Source of the DNA: Bradyrhizobium lablabi | GTDB taxonomy: Bacteria > Pseudomonadota > Alphaproteobacteria > Rhizobiales > Xanthobacteraceae | Assembly: GCF_018131005.1 (NCBI RefSeq) | Contig: NZ_JAFCJK010000006.1 | Location: forward strand, 248,001-312,000 | DNA: 64,000 bases | Direction of reading: 5' to 3' | Shown here: positions 15,500 through 24,614 of the stretch, one piece after another | How positions within the stretch are numbered: the stretch's first letter is position 1 | How the letters are laid out: every line of letters begins with the position of its first letter | Translations under genes and position numbers: made by a program | Notes under the pieces: model-generated | The model's input: only the letters and a program-made list of their open reading frames with translations | Database searches by the model: none | Told to the model about the DNA's origin: nothing

Positions 15500-16443
15500 G
15501 TTTCGCGCGTTCCCAACAGGCCCATCGGGCGAAAGATCAAAATGAGCACCAGCAGCACATACGGCATGATCGGCGCGATCTGGGCGACGGTGACGCCCCA
15601 GATGTCCGAAAGCCAGCTTTGCGCGTAGTCCGGACTTAACGGACCGAATGCGCCGGCAAGCGAGCCATTCATCGAAACCGCAAAGGTCTGGACAAGACCG
15701 ATCAGCAGTGAAGCCACGAATGCGCCCGGCAGCGAGCCGAGCCCGCCGACGACCACCACCACGAACAGGATCGGTCCGAGGAGGGCCGCCATGTTCGACT
15801 GCGTCACCAGGGCGGGACCGGCGATTACGCCGGCCACTGCGGCGAGCGCCGTGCCGACGCCGAACACCAGCATGAAGACGCGTTCAACGTTGTGGCCGAG
15901 ATGCGCAACCATGTGAGGATGAGTGAGGGCCGCCTGAACGATCAGGCCGACGCGCGACTTCTTGAGGACGATCAGCAGGCCGACAAAGATGGCGATCGAT
16001 ACCAGAAGCATGAACATCTTGTAGGCGGGATAGTTGGTCGAGAAGATCCTGAAGGCCGGAAAATCCAGCGACGGCGGGATGCGGAAGTCGACCGGGCTCT
16101 TGCCCCAGATCATTTGCACCACTTCCTCGATCGCAAAGGCGAGGCCGAAGGTGAACAGGAGCTCGGCGACGTGACCGTTGCGGTGGACCCGGCGCAGGCC
16201 GAACCGCTCGACTGCGGCTCCGAGCGCACCGGCCAGCAGTGGGGCGATGAAGAGGGCCGGCCAGAAGCCGACCCAGCGGCTGATCTGGAAGCCGAAGAAC
16301 GCGCCCAGCATGTAAAAGCTCGCATGCGCGAAATTGAGCACGCCAAGCATGCTGAAGATGACCGTGAGGCCGCTCGCCATCAGAAACAGCAGCATTCCGA
16401 ACAGGATGCCGTTGAGCGTGGAAATGACGACAAGTTCAAGCAC
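15496..16443 (-). CDS. livH: LivH-type ABC permease
   Basis: A 315-residue inner-membrane permease of the HAAT family. It has the typical start with ISTLNGILFGMLLFLMASGL and FSMLGVLNFAHASFYMLGAF, and the cytoplasmic coupling region with AALTHPHMVAHLGHNVERVF. It lies 79 bases after the binding-protein gene, and that gap contains a strong hairpin. Forms the transmembrane pore with LivM. Confidence 0.93.
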   Translation of the reverse strand: MLELVVISTLNGILFGMLLFLMASGLTVIFSMLGVLNFAHASFYMLGAFFGFQISRWVGFWPALFIAPLLAGALGAAVERFGLRRVHRNGHVAELLFTFGLAFAIEEVVQMIWGKSPVDFRIPPSLDFPAFRIFSTNYPAYKMFMLLVSIAIFVGLLIVLKKSRVGLIVQAALTHPHMVAHLGHNVERVFMLVFGVGTALAAVAGVIAGPALVTQSNMAALLGPILFVVVVVGGLGSLPGAFVASLLIGLVQTFAVSMNGSLAGAFGPLSPDYAQSWLSDIWGVTVAQIAPIMPYVLLVLILIFRPMGLLGTRET

Positions 16444-16470
16444 GACACACCACCCCCTGGGCGATGAACC

Positions 16471-16502
16471 GACTTCGCACCGGCGATCGCCGGAGCGAAG
16501 TC
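16471..16502 (-). promoter_or_regulatory. Intra-operon hairpin between binding protein and livH
   Basis: A near-perfect palindrome: arms GACTTCGC-A-CCGGCG and CGCCGG-A-GCGAAGTC meet at a central AT, with one A/A mismatch. It sits between the stop of the binding-protein gene and the livH start. Such hairpins usually block 3' exonucleases, keeping the binding-protein message more abundant than the permease message. No U-tract, so full termination is unlikely. Confidence 0.6.
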
Positions 16503-16522
16503 ACTCTGCGCGGTAGCGCCGG

Positions 16523-17755
16523 TTAGTTCGGGCGTTCCATCTTGCAGGTGGTGGGAAGCACGGTCTGGTCCGTGTCGATCTTCGCGGCCAGCCTCCAACC
16601 CCAACCCGTCTTCTCTTCGTCGAACGGCTCCTTCTCGGTGCGCTCACCGAAGGAGGCGATGTACATCGGTTGGAAGAATTGATGATCGTCCTTCCGCATC
16701 ATGCCCTTGCCGCCGCTGTAGACCTCGAATTCCATGCCTTCGAGCGCGGCTGCGACCTTGACCGGATCGAGCGATTTGGCCTTGTCCGCCGCGGCGGCAA
16801 ACATCCGCATCTCGTTGACGGCACGGGGGTAGAACAGGCTGAAATCGTATTTCGCCCGCAGGGCCTTTTCAAAAGCGTCTGCGGGGGGATGGCCGAGATT
16901 AGGAATTCCCTCCGCGATCTGGAAGACCTGATGATTGAGGTTCGCCTGCTTGATCGCGGTGGGACCACCGGTCCCGCCGGCATAATAGGTGTACCAGTTC
17001 ACCTTCAGCCCCGCATCGGCCGCCGCCTTGAGGAGTAGCGCGAAATCTTGCCCCCAGTTGCCGGTGATGACGGTGTCGGCGTCGGACGCCTTGATCTTCG
17101 CAATATAGGGCGCGAAGTCGGTGATCTTCAGCAGGGGATGCAGTTCGTCACCGACGACCTGGATGTCAGGTCGTTTCGCCTTCAGCATGGTCTTGGCCGC
17201 CGAGCGAACCGACTCGCCGAACGAATAGTCCTGATTGATCAGGTAGATCTTCTTGATCGACGGAACGCTCTTCATATAGTTCGTCAGCGCTTCCATCTTG
17301 ATGTCGGAATTGGCATCCCAGCGGAAATGCCAGAAGCTGCATTTTGCGTTGGTGAGGACCGGATCGACCGCGGCGTAGTTGAAATACAGAACCTCTTTGC
17401 CGGGGTTGCGATCGTTGTACTTGGTTATGAAGTCAGTGAGCGCACCTGCGACCGATGATCCATTGCCCTGGGTGATGTAACGCACGCCGGCGTCGATCGC
17501 CTTCTGCGCCTGGATCAGGCTCTCCTGCGGATTGGTCTTGTTGTCGAAGGGAACGATCTCGACTTTCTTGCCGAGAATGCCGCCTTTGGCGTTCAGCTCC
17601 TCGGCGAGGAATTGAAAGGTCTTGAGGCCAACTTCCCCGACGCTGGCTCCGCCGCCCGAGAGCGGGTCGATGTAGCCGATCTTGACCGTATCTTGCGCAA
17701 AAGCGGTTCCGCCGAGCATTGGCAGCAAGGCCGCAACCATCATCCAACGGCGCAT
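16523..17755 (-). CDS. Periplasmic substrate-binding protein of Liv-type ABC transporter (Peripla_BP_6)
   Basis: A 410-residue secreted binding protein. The start is ATG at 17755, which has GGAGGAG 6 bases upstream and begins a clean signal peptide (MRRWMMVAALLPMLGGTAFA, cleavage before QDTVKIG). An in-frame start 42 codons earlier would destroy that signal. The mature part opens with VKIGYIDPLSGGGASVGE, the hallmark of leucine/amide-type receptors, and includes INQDYSFGESVRSAAKTML. First gene of the leftward operon, divergent from a class I phaC. The ligand may be an amino acid, an amide or an aromatic or fatty acid; the sequence does not decide. Confidence 0.92.
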   Translation of the reverse strand: MRRWMMVAALLPMLGGTAFAQDTVKIGYIDPLSGGGASVGEVGLKTFQFLAEELNAKGGILGKKVEIVPFDNKTNPQESLIQAQKAIDAGVRYITQGNGSSVAGALTDFITKYNDRNPGKEVLYFNYAAVDPVLTNAKCSFWHFRWDANSDIKMEALTNYMKSVPSIKKIYLINQDYSFGESVRSAAKTMLKAKRPDIQVVGDELHPLLKITDFAPYIAKIKASDADTVITGNWGQDFALLLKAAADAGLKVNWYTYYAGGTGGPTAIKQANLNHQVFQIAEGIPNLGHPPADAFEKALRAKYDFSLFYPRAVNEMRMFAAAADKAKSLDPVKVAAALEGMEFEVYSGGKGMMRKDDHQFFQPMYIASFGERTEKEPFDEEKTGWGWRLAAKIDTDQTVLPTTCKMERPN

Positions 17756-18302
17756 GGCAACTCCTCCCTCCTGGTCGATCTTTTTTCGAAGGCTTATGGG
17801 AATCGCCAACCGCAAAAAAACAGACCGGAAGACGAGCGCCTTCTCTCTTCCAAGTGTTGTCCAATCGTTCTGAAGCCGCAAGCGAATAAATGAAACCGGC
17901 GTTTAAACGCCGAGGGATTTTGAGTCGCGGCAAGGAGCCGCGGCGGCTGCAACTGGTATCCCAGCCGGCCCGACGTCGTCCGCGGCGGAGCCGACGGGAG
18001 GCCGATTGACGGTGTGAGGTGGCTGACGCCGGGGAACGCGACTGCTCGCGATGCCGGCGGTCCGCTGGGTGAGAGGCCGTCGTCTGGTATCTCAGTATTC
18101 GCGGCGATATCGGCGATCCTGGTTCGCTCCTGCCGCCGCGAGCGAGGCGTATGGGCGACGGACAGCTTGAACGCGACAGTACCCGAACGGCACTGGAACG
18201 GTGGCGCTGCCGCGTGGGGTTTTCTGTTGTGGAACGCGCGCGCTCGTATCAAGAATGATGTCGGCTCAAAGCAGCGTGGCTTTTCGACCGTTGGAGGCTC
18301 AA
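17756..18302. other. 547-base divergent spacer between binding-protein gene and class I phaC
   Basis: This should carry both promoters. No repeat family, no strong dyad and no RNA gene are visible. In-frame codons continue upstream of the chosen phaC start to 18201, but the good ribosome site is at the later ATG. Confidence 0.5.
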
Positions 18303-20042
18303 ATGGTAGCTAGCCCCTCGCCGAACGATCCGTCCGCCCATCTCGCAAACCTGATGGATGCGGGCCAGCAATCAATGAAGCAGTTCGAGGACGCGCTCGC
18401 GGCAGCCATGGGAGTGCCGGCCAAGCGTTCAATGCCCATGGGGCAGGTTTTTTCGCCTGTTGCGTTCATCGCGGACATGCATCACCAGTACTTCACGCAA
18501 TTCTGGCGCGCATGGAATGCTGCGCTCGTAAGGACGTTCACCTTCGGCACGCACGCAGCAATCCAGCCGGCCGGCAGCGACAAGCGTTTCAAGGACGAGG
18601 CATGGCAGGAGACGCCCTACTACGATCTTCTCAAGCAATCTTATCTTCTCCTCTCGAAGCAACTGCACGAAATGGTCGATGGCGCGCAGGTCGATGACAG
18701 AACGCGGCTTCAGCTTCGCTTTTTCGCGCGTCAGTACATCGATGCGATAAGTCCCACCAATTTCGCGGCCACCAACCCTGAAGTGATACGTACGGCCATC
18801 GAGACCCGCGCGGCGAGCCTTGCCACCGGAATCCAGAATTTGATCGAAGACATCCAGAAGGGACGCATCACAAGGGTCGACGAAAAAGCGTTTGAAGTGG
18901 GCCGCAACCTTGCGGTTACGCCTGGATCGGTCGTCTTCGAGAACGACCTGATTCAGTTGATCCAGTACGCGCCCCAGACGGCACAGGTAGAGAAGACACC
19001 TTTGCTTATCGTGCCGCCGTGCATCAACAAGTACTATCTACTGGACCTTGGCGCCGGCAATTCGTTTGTTGAATATGCCGTGGCCCAGGGCCACCAGGTT
19101 TTTTTGATCTCCTGGCGGAGCGCCGTTCCCGAGATCGAACGTCTCACCTGGGATGATTATCTGACAAAAGGTCCGCTGAAGGCGATCGATGCAGTATGCG
19201 ACATTACCAACGTGAATCGAGTTCACGCGCTCGGTTTCTGCGTTGGAGGCACGATCATGAGTTGTGCCGCGGGAGTACTGGCCGCGCGCGGCGAGGACAG
19301 GCTCGAGACCCTCACGCTCCTGACGACAATGCTCGATTTTTCCGATACCGGCGATATCGGACTGTTGATCGACGAGGGCTCGATCGCCTTGCGAGAGGCG
19401 TTGATCGGAAATGGCGGCATCCTTCCGGGGAAGGAATTGGCCTTTACGTTCGGAACACTGCGCGCCAACGATCTGATCTGGCGCTATGTCGTCGACAGCT
19501 ATCTCAAGGGTGCGACGCCCGAAGCGTTTGACCTGTTGTACTGGGATTCCGACAGTGTGAGCCTTCCGGGACCGATGTATTGTTGGTACACGCGCAATAC
19601 GTATCTCGAAAACAAGATCAGGGAGCCGGGCAGAACGACGCAATGTGGTGTCCCGATCGACTTGTCGAAGGTAAATGCGCCGCTCTATGTGCTGGCCTCC
19701 CGTGACGACCACATCGTGCCATGGCGAAGCGCCTACCTGTCGAAAGACATCATCGGCAAGGATCAGCGCTTCGTGCTCGCGGCAAGCGGTCATGTTGCCG
19801 GCGTGATCAATCCACCAGCCCGCAACAAGCGCAGCCATTGGCTGAACGATAATCTGAACTGCGGGGCGAACGACTGGCTGGAGAAGGCCGAGGAGAAACC
19901 GGGCAGTTGGTGGCCGGATTGGGATGCCTGGATGAAGGGCCGTTCCACCGGGATTATTCCCGCGCCGACTCTTGCCGGCAATTCGCGTTACCCCATCGTT
20001 GAGCCGGCGCCGGGCCGGTACGTGAAGCAAAAATCGAATTAG
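18303..20042 (+). CDS. phaC: Poly(3-hydroxybutyrate) polymerase, class I
   Basis: A 579-residue PHA synthase of the short-chain class, polymerising (R)-3-hydroxybutyryl-CoA on granules. The nucleophile is Cys313 in GFCVGG. The acid is in LASRDDHIVPW and the His in AASGHVAGVINPP, followed by the usual GSWWPDWDAWM. Length and the block NLAVTPGSVVFENDLIQLIQ fit the class I enzymes of rhizobia and Cupriavidus. TTGGAGG lies 5 bases before the ATG at 18303, so this start is preferred over the in-frame ATG at 18201. The gene stands alone, unlike the class II-like paralogue at 6523. No phaA, phaB, phaR or phasin gene is nearby. Confidence 0.92.
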   Translation: MVASPSPNDPSAHLANLMDAGQQSMKQFEDALAAAMGVPAKRSMPMGQVFSPVAFIADMHHQYFTQFWRAWNAALVRTFTFGTHAAIQPAGSDKRFKDEAWQETPYYDLLKQSYLLLSKQLHEMVDGAQVDDRTRLQLRFFARQYIDAISPTNFAATNPEVIRTAIETRAASLATGIQNLIEDIQKGRITRVDEKAFEVGRNLAVTPGSVVFENDLIQLIQYAPQTAQVEKTPLLIVPPCINKYYLLDLGAGNSFVEYAVAQGHQVFLISWRSAVPEIERLTWDDYLTKGPLKAIDAVCDITNVNRVHALGFCVGGTIMSCAAGVLAARGEDRLETLTLLTTMLDFSDTGDIGLLIDEGSIALREALIGNGGILPGKELAFTFGTLRANDLIWRYVVDSYLKGATPEAFDLLYWDSDSVSLPGPMYCWYTRNTYLENKIREPGRTTQCGVPIDLSKVNAPLYVLASRDDHIVPWRSAYLSKDIIGKDQRFVLAASGHVAGVINPPARNKRSHWLNDNLNCGANDWLEKAEEKPGSWWPDWDAWMKGRSTGIIPAPTLAGNSRYPIVEPAPGRYVKQKSN

Positions 20043-20181
20043 GGGTGCCGAGGACGGAGGAGCGGCCCGAAGGCGCACAGCCGCCGCTGCGCCCCGCCGC
20101 CGCCGCGGCTGAAGCGGCCCCCCGCCACACTGCGCCACCGCAGCCAGAGACAGGTTCCGCTTTTCTTGCTAGCCTTGAGGG

Positions 20182-22896
20182 ATGAGCATTTCTGTTCATC
20201 CTGACCAGTCAGAGCAGGGGACGCTGGCCGGGCCGGCGATTGCTGCGCCGGCGGCGGAGTCGGGATCGACTGGCACGACAATCCGCAGCCGGCTCTTTAC
20301 CAAATACGTTGCGCTGTTCGTCGCCGTGGTTGCCATCGCGCTGTTATCGAACGGGATTTTCGAGGTTTTTTTCTATTATCGCGAGCACAAGGCTTCGTTG
20401 ATCCGAATTCAGCATGAACAGGCTGAGGCGGCAGCGGCAAAGATCAGTCAATTCATCAAGGAGATCGAAAGCCAGCTCGGTTGGACCACGCAATTGCCCT
20501 GGTCGACCAGCACGCTTGAAAGCCGCCGCTTCGACGCGCTGCGGCTGCTCCGCCAGGTGCCAGCGATCACCGAATTGGCGCAGATCGACTCCAGCGGGAA
20601 AGAGCGGTTGCGGGTATCCCGGCTGGACATAAACGTGGTCGATAGTGGTCTCGATTTCTCAAGGGATCCAAAGTTCACGGAAGCCGTCGCCAACAAGGTC
20701 TACTATGGCCCGGTATATTTCCGCGGGGGATCCGAGCCCTATATGACCCTGTCCCTGGCAGGCTCGCGCAAGGACTCAGGCGTCAGCATTGCGGAAGTGA
20801 ATCTGAAACTGATCTGGGACGTCGTCTCGCAAATCAAGGTCGGCGAGCACGGCCACGCCTATGTCGTGGGCTCGCAGGGCCGGCTGATCGCGCACCCTGA
20901 CATCAGCCTCGTGCTGCGGAACACGGACATGTCCGGGCTTGTGCAGGTGCGTGCAGCTCTGGAGGAGCAGGCGGCGATCACGAAGCAGCGGGAGGAGGCC
21001 GCCGCGATGCTGCAGGCGGCGCGACCCGCATCCGCCGCGCGTGCGCCCTCGCAACCGGTCCCACCACCACCACCTCGGCCGTCAAGTCCCGGCGCGAATT
21101 CCCTTCAGGGCGAGCTCAATATCCAGGGGCAGGAGGTGCTGACGGCATCGGCACCGATCTGGCCGTTGCGCTGGATCATGTTCGTCGAGCTACCGGTTCA
21201 GGAGGCCTATGCCTCGCTCTATGCGGCGTTGCAACGGCTCGCGGTCGTTCTGCTGGCTGCGTCGATCTTAGCGGTGCTCGCCGGAATCTTCCTGGCGCGA
21301 CGAATGGTCGGTCCGATTCAGGCGTTGCGCGCCGGCGCCGAGCGCATCGGGGGCGGCGACTTTGCCCAGCGGATCTCCATCAAGACCGGGGATGAACTGG
21401 AAGGCCTTGCCCATCAGTTCAACGATATGGGCGCACGGCTCCAGGAATCCTACGCGGACCTGGAAAACAAGGTCGAGCAGCGCACCGCTGAGCTCACAGA
21501 GTCTCTGCAGCAGCAAACCGCGACTTCCGAAGTACTCGAAACCATCAGCTCGTCGCCAGGCGAACTGAATCCTGTGTTCGCGAAGCTGCTCGAGAACGCT
21601 ACCCGCGTCTGCGGAGCCAATTTCGGCGTCATGCATCTATTGGAAGGGGATAACTGCATCGTCGCGGCGGATTACAACTTGCCGCCGGCGTACCGGGCTT
21701 CGCGAGAAGGTCTGCAAGTCAATCCGCATCCGGAAAGCGGGCTTGCCACGGCAATCAGGACGCATGAAGTCTCGCATTTGGCCGATTTGCGAGAAGGTGC
21801 CGCCTATCGTGCCGGTGCTCCGCACGCGCGTAAGCTCGCCGATGTCGCAGGCGCTCGGACCCTTGTTGTTGTGCCGATGTTGAAGGAGAACGAGTTGATC
21901 GGCACGATCACGATCTTTCGTCAGGAGGTCCGCCCGTTCACCGACAAGCAGATCGCGCTGGTCGAGAACTTCACCAAGCAGGCAGTCATCGCCATAGAGA
22001 ATACGCGCCTGCTTCGCGAGTTGCGCGAGCGCACCGAGGCCCTGTCGCAGTCGCTGGACGAACTGCGCACGGCGCAGGATCGCCTGGTACAGACCGAGAA
22101 GCTTGCCTCGCTCGGCCAGCTTACCGCCGGCATCGCGCATGAAATCAAGAACCCGCTCAATTTCGTCAATAATTTCTCCTCGCTCTCGACGGAACTGATC
22201 GATGAACTGAACGATGTGCTGAAATCCGCCTCCATCGACGACAAGATTCGCGACGACATCGACGAGCTCACGCGCACGCTGAAGAGCAACCTCGAGAAAG
22301 TGGTCCAGCACGGCAAGCGCGCCGATTCCATTGTCAAGAACATGCTGCAGCATTCGCGCGAGGGCTCCGGCGAGCACCGCCCGGCGGACATCAACGCCAT
22401 TGTCGAGGAAAGCCTGAATCTCGCCTATCACGGCGCGCGGGCGGAAAAATCCGGCTTCAACATCACGCTCAAGCGCGATCTGGATCCCTCGGCCGGCATG
22501 ATCGACGTTTATCCGCAGGAAATCACCCGCGTATTCCTCAATTTGATTTCCAATGGCTTCTATGCTGCGACCAGGCGCAAGGAGTCGGCCGCCGACGGTT
22601 TCGAGCCGACGCTGATGGCGACAACGAAGAACCTCGGCAGCAAAGTGGAAATTCGTATTCGGGACAATGGCACTGGTATTTCGCCCGAAGTGAAGGAGAA
22701 GATGTTCAATCCCTTCTTCACGACCAAGCCGGCCGGCGAAGGCACCGGGCTCGGCCTTTCGATGAGCCACGACATCGTCGTGAAACAACATGGCGGCAAG
22801 ATCGACGTGGCGACCGAGCCGGGCTCATTTACGGAATTCATCGTCACGCTGCCGCGAAGCGGTGCAGCTCGGGCAAATGCCGGGGACCGAATTTGA
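20182..22896 (+). CDS. Membrane sensor histidine kinase (Cache - HAMP - GAF - HisKA - HATPase_c)
   Basis: A 904-residue sensor kinase. TM1 is near residues 43-66; a periplasmic Cache-like domain follows (YFRGGSEPYMTLSLAGS, HAYVVGSQGRLIAHPDISLV). A proline-rich insert (QPVPPPPPRPSSPG, about residues 285-300) precedes TM2 near 350-375. A HAMP domain comes next (RAGAERIGGGDFAQRI), then a GAF domain (about 465-615) and a coiled coil. The phospho-accepting His653 lies in TAGIAHEIKNPLNF. ATPase boxes are LNLISNGFYAA (N), IRDNGTGI (G1), and GEGTGLGLSMSHDIV (G2). A decayed response regulator overlaps its end. Ligand unknown; Cache domains often bind small acids or amines. Confidence 0.92.
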   Translation: MSISVHPDQSEQGTLAGPAIAAPAAESGSTGTTIRSRLFTKYVALFVAVVAIALLSNGIFEVFFYYREHKASLIRIQHEQAEAAAAKISQFIKEIESQLGWTTQLPWSTSTLESRRFDALRLLRQVPAITELAQIDSSGKERLRVSRLDINVVDSGLDFSRDPKFTEAVANKVYYGPVYFRGGSEPYMTLSLAGSRKDSGVSIAEVNLKLIWDVVSQIKVGEHGHAYVVGSQGRLIAHPDISLVLRNTDMSGLVQVRAALEEQAAITKQREEAAAMLQAARPASAARAPSQPVPPPPPRPSSPGANSLQGELNIQGQEVLTASAPIWPLRWIMFVELPVQEAYASLYAALQRLAVVLLAASILAVLAGIFLARRMVGPIQALRAGAERIGGGDFAQRISIKTGDELEGLAHQFNDMGARLQESYADLENKVEQRTAELTESLQQQTATSEVLETISSSPGELNPVFAKLLENATRVCGANFGVMHLLEGDNCIVAADYNLPPAYRASREGLQVNPHPESGLATAIRTHEVSHLADLREGAAYRAGAPHARKLADVAGARTLVVVPMLKENELIGTITIFRQEVRPFTDKQIALVENFTKQAVIAIENTRLLRELRERTEALSQSLDELRTAQDRLVQTEKLASLGQLTAGIAHEIKNPLNFVNNFSSLSTELIDELNDVLKSASIDDKIRDDIDELTRTLKSNLEKVVQHGKRADSIVKNMLQHSREGSGEHRPADINAIVEESLNLAYHGARAEKSGFNITLKRDLDPSAGMIDVYPQEITRVFLNLISNGFYAATRRKESAADGFEPTLMATTKNLGSKVEIRIRDNGTGISPEVKEKMFNPFFTTKPAGEGTGLGLSMSHDIVVKQHGGKIDVATEPGSFTEFIVTLPRSGAARANAGDRI

Positions 22897-23212
22897 GCGT
22901 TTGCATACCTGTCGTGGATGACGAGCACCTGACGTCGAAGCGTTATTCCGACAGCAGTTTCGCCGCGATCTACGCAGTGGCCGGTTTCTGATGGAATTTG
23001 CTGTTTCGGAGCCGGCCGCGCTGCGGCGCGTAGTGGACCTGCGCGACCGCACATTGTTGTTGATCCTTTCGGACATCAACACGCCCGGAATGAGCGGGCT
23101 GGACATATTGCCGAACATGCGCACCGCGCGGCCGGACGTGCCGATCATCATGATCACCGCCTATGGCGATCCGGAGACCCGAGGCGCGCACGTGGCCGCT
23201 GAAATCCGCTAG
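22893..23212 (+). pseudogene. Remnant of a response-regulator receiver domain (frameshifted and truncated)
   Basis: Directly after the kinase, TTG at 22893 opens a frame reading LSVCIPVVDDE (the acidic pocket of a receiver), but the frame is then lost. Skipping the two bases CA at 22926-22927 restores PDVEALFRQQFRRDLRS and runs on into ILSDINTPGMSGLDILP, with the phospho-accepting Asp, and IIMITAYGD. The frame ends after about 90 residues at 23210-23212, without the conserved C-terminal lysine region. The second half could still be made from an ATG at 22991 (73 residues), but it would lack the first strand and the acidic pair. A likely former partner of the kinase; a sequencing error could explain the shift but not the short C-terminus. 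Confidence 0.75.
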
Positions 23213-23270
23213 GCGAATAGTTGCTGCTATGCTCAAATCGCTCCCCAAAGCAACGCCTGTCAGGTGCTCA

Positions 23271-24251
23271 ATGAAGCGGCGGGACTTTATTGCCGGCTTG
23301 GGAGTGACGGCCATTGGGCCGCGCGCTGCTTTGGCGCAGCGTGCAGGCTCCCCTGTGATCGGGTTCATCAGCACAAGGTCACCCGAGGAAGCCACTGTTC
23401 ACACCAATGCTTTTCGCCGCGGGCTCGAAGAGATGGGTTATCCCGAGGGACGAGGTGTCGCAGTGGAGTATCGCTGGGCGAATGGCGACTACGGCCGCTT
23501 GCCATCACTTGCCACGGATCTGCTCAACCGGCCGCTTTCGCTTGTGGTGGGCGCCGGCGATCCTGCGGCACAGGCAGCCAAGGCGGCGGGAGTGGCAGTG
23601 CCGCTCATTTTCGTCGTCGGTCAGGACCCGGTTCAGTCGGGGCTAGTCGTTAGCCTGAACCGGCCGGGCAAGGCCACCGGCGTCAATTTCTTTACCGGCG
23701 AATTGGGCGGCAAGCGGCTGGAGCTTCTCTGCGCCATGGTGCCCGCCACGGGATCCGTGGGACTTCTGCTCAATTTGCGCTTCGGGCTCGAAGTCGCTGA
23801 CCAGCACCGAAAGGCGGTAGCGGCTGCGGCGAAGACTCTCGGCCGCGACCTCGTCGTGCAGAACGCTGCCACGGATGCAGAGATAACGGCCAGCTTCGCT
23901 GCCCTGGTGAAGAGTGGCGTAGGTGCGCTGGTCGTGCAGAACGATCCGTTCTTCGACAGTCGACGTAACCAGATCATCGATCTTTCCTCGCGCAATCGGA
24001 TGCCCGTCATTGCGCACATTCGCGAGTACCCGGCGGACGGAGCGTTAATGAGTTATGGCGCCAGCTTGTCCGATACCTACCGGCAGGTTGGAATTTATGC
24101 CGGAAAGGTTCTGCGCGGCGCACAGCCCGACGACCTTCCGGTTCTGCGGCCCACAAGGTTCGAACTGGTTGTCAACATCCGGGCTGCGAAGGCTCTCGGC
24201 CTTTCGGTGCCGCAATCCATTCTCGTGGCGTCCGACGAGCTGATTGAATGA
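23271..24251 (+). CDS. ABC transporter substrate-binding protein, TrpX-like (ABC_sub_bind family)
   Basis: A 326-residue periplasmic binding protein. The start at 23271 gives the usual twin-arginine-like leader MKRRDFIAGLG...AALAQ; AGGTG lies 6 bases upstream. The mature part begins PVIGFISTRSPEEAT and has the family pattern AFRRGLEEMGYPEGRGVAVEYRW and QIIDLSSRNRMPVIAHIREY, ending near RAAKALGLSVPQSILVASDELIE. Such orphan ABC_sub_bind proteins are numerous in Bradyrhizobium and mostly lack their own permease nearby, as here. Ligand unknown. Confidence 0.88.
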   Translation: MKRRDFIAGLGVTAIGPRAALAQRAGSPVIGFISTRSPEEATVHTNAFRRGLEEMGYPEGRGVAVEYRWANGDYGRLPSLATDLLNRPLSLVVGAGDPAAQAAKAAGVAVPLIFVVGQDPVQSGLVVSLNRPGKATGVNFFTGELGGKRLELLCAMVPATGSVGLLLNLRFGLEVADQHRKAVAAAAKTLGRDLVVQNAATDAEITASFAALVKSGVGALVVQNDPFFDSRRNQIIDLSSRNRMPVIAHIREYPADGALMSYGASLSDTYRQVGIYAGKVLRGAQPDDLPVLRPTRFELVVNIRAAKALGLSVPQSILVASDELIE

Positions 24252-24614
24252 TTCCAGCACACTCGACCCTTATCAGCTTGGACGTTGCGCGAGGTGGGCG
24301 TCGATCTCGCCGCGGGTCCCTCCATGTTGCTTGTGATCCAAACGCGTACGTGTGACCTGCGTCGGCCTTTGACGCAGAAGTACTTAAGACGGTATCGAAA
24401 ACCGGCAACTGTGCTTGGGAGGCAACCCTCAACATCGTAGCGAGCGTCAAGTCCCGGGCGGGTGCGCATCCAATTGACGCATTCAGAACTCTTTGCGAGT
24501 CGACAATTGCGGCTAGTATATGCTGGCAAGGCTCAAAAATTATAGTAGCGTTGCTGCAAGAAAGAGCGCAACGGCGACAAAGTCGAGCGCAAATTTGAAA
24601 ATGGGAGGGCTTCC
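24252..24614. other. 363-base spacer before the second Liv-type operon
   Basis: Probably holds the promoter of the operon. TTGCGA (24493-24498) and TATATG (24517-24522) are spaced 18 bases apart and could be -35/-10 boxes, but the match is weak. A GGGAGGG site precedes the ATG at 24615. No repeat or RNA gene seen. Confidence 0.4.

Noticed and set aside
21637..22791. Minus-strand frame of 384 codons
   Set aside because: Mirror of the histidine kinase; composition typical for the antisense of high-GC coding DNA.
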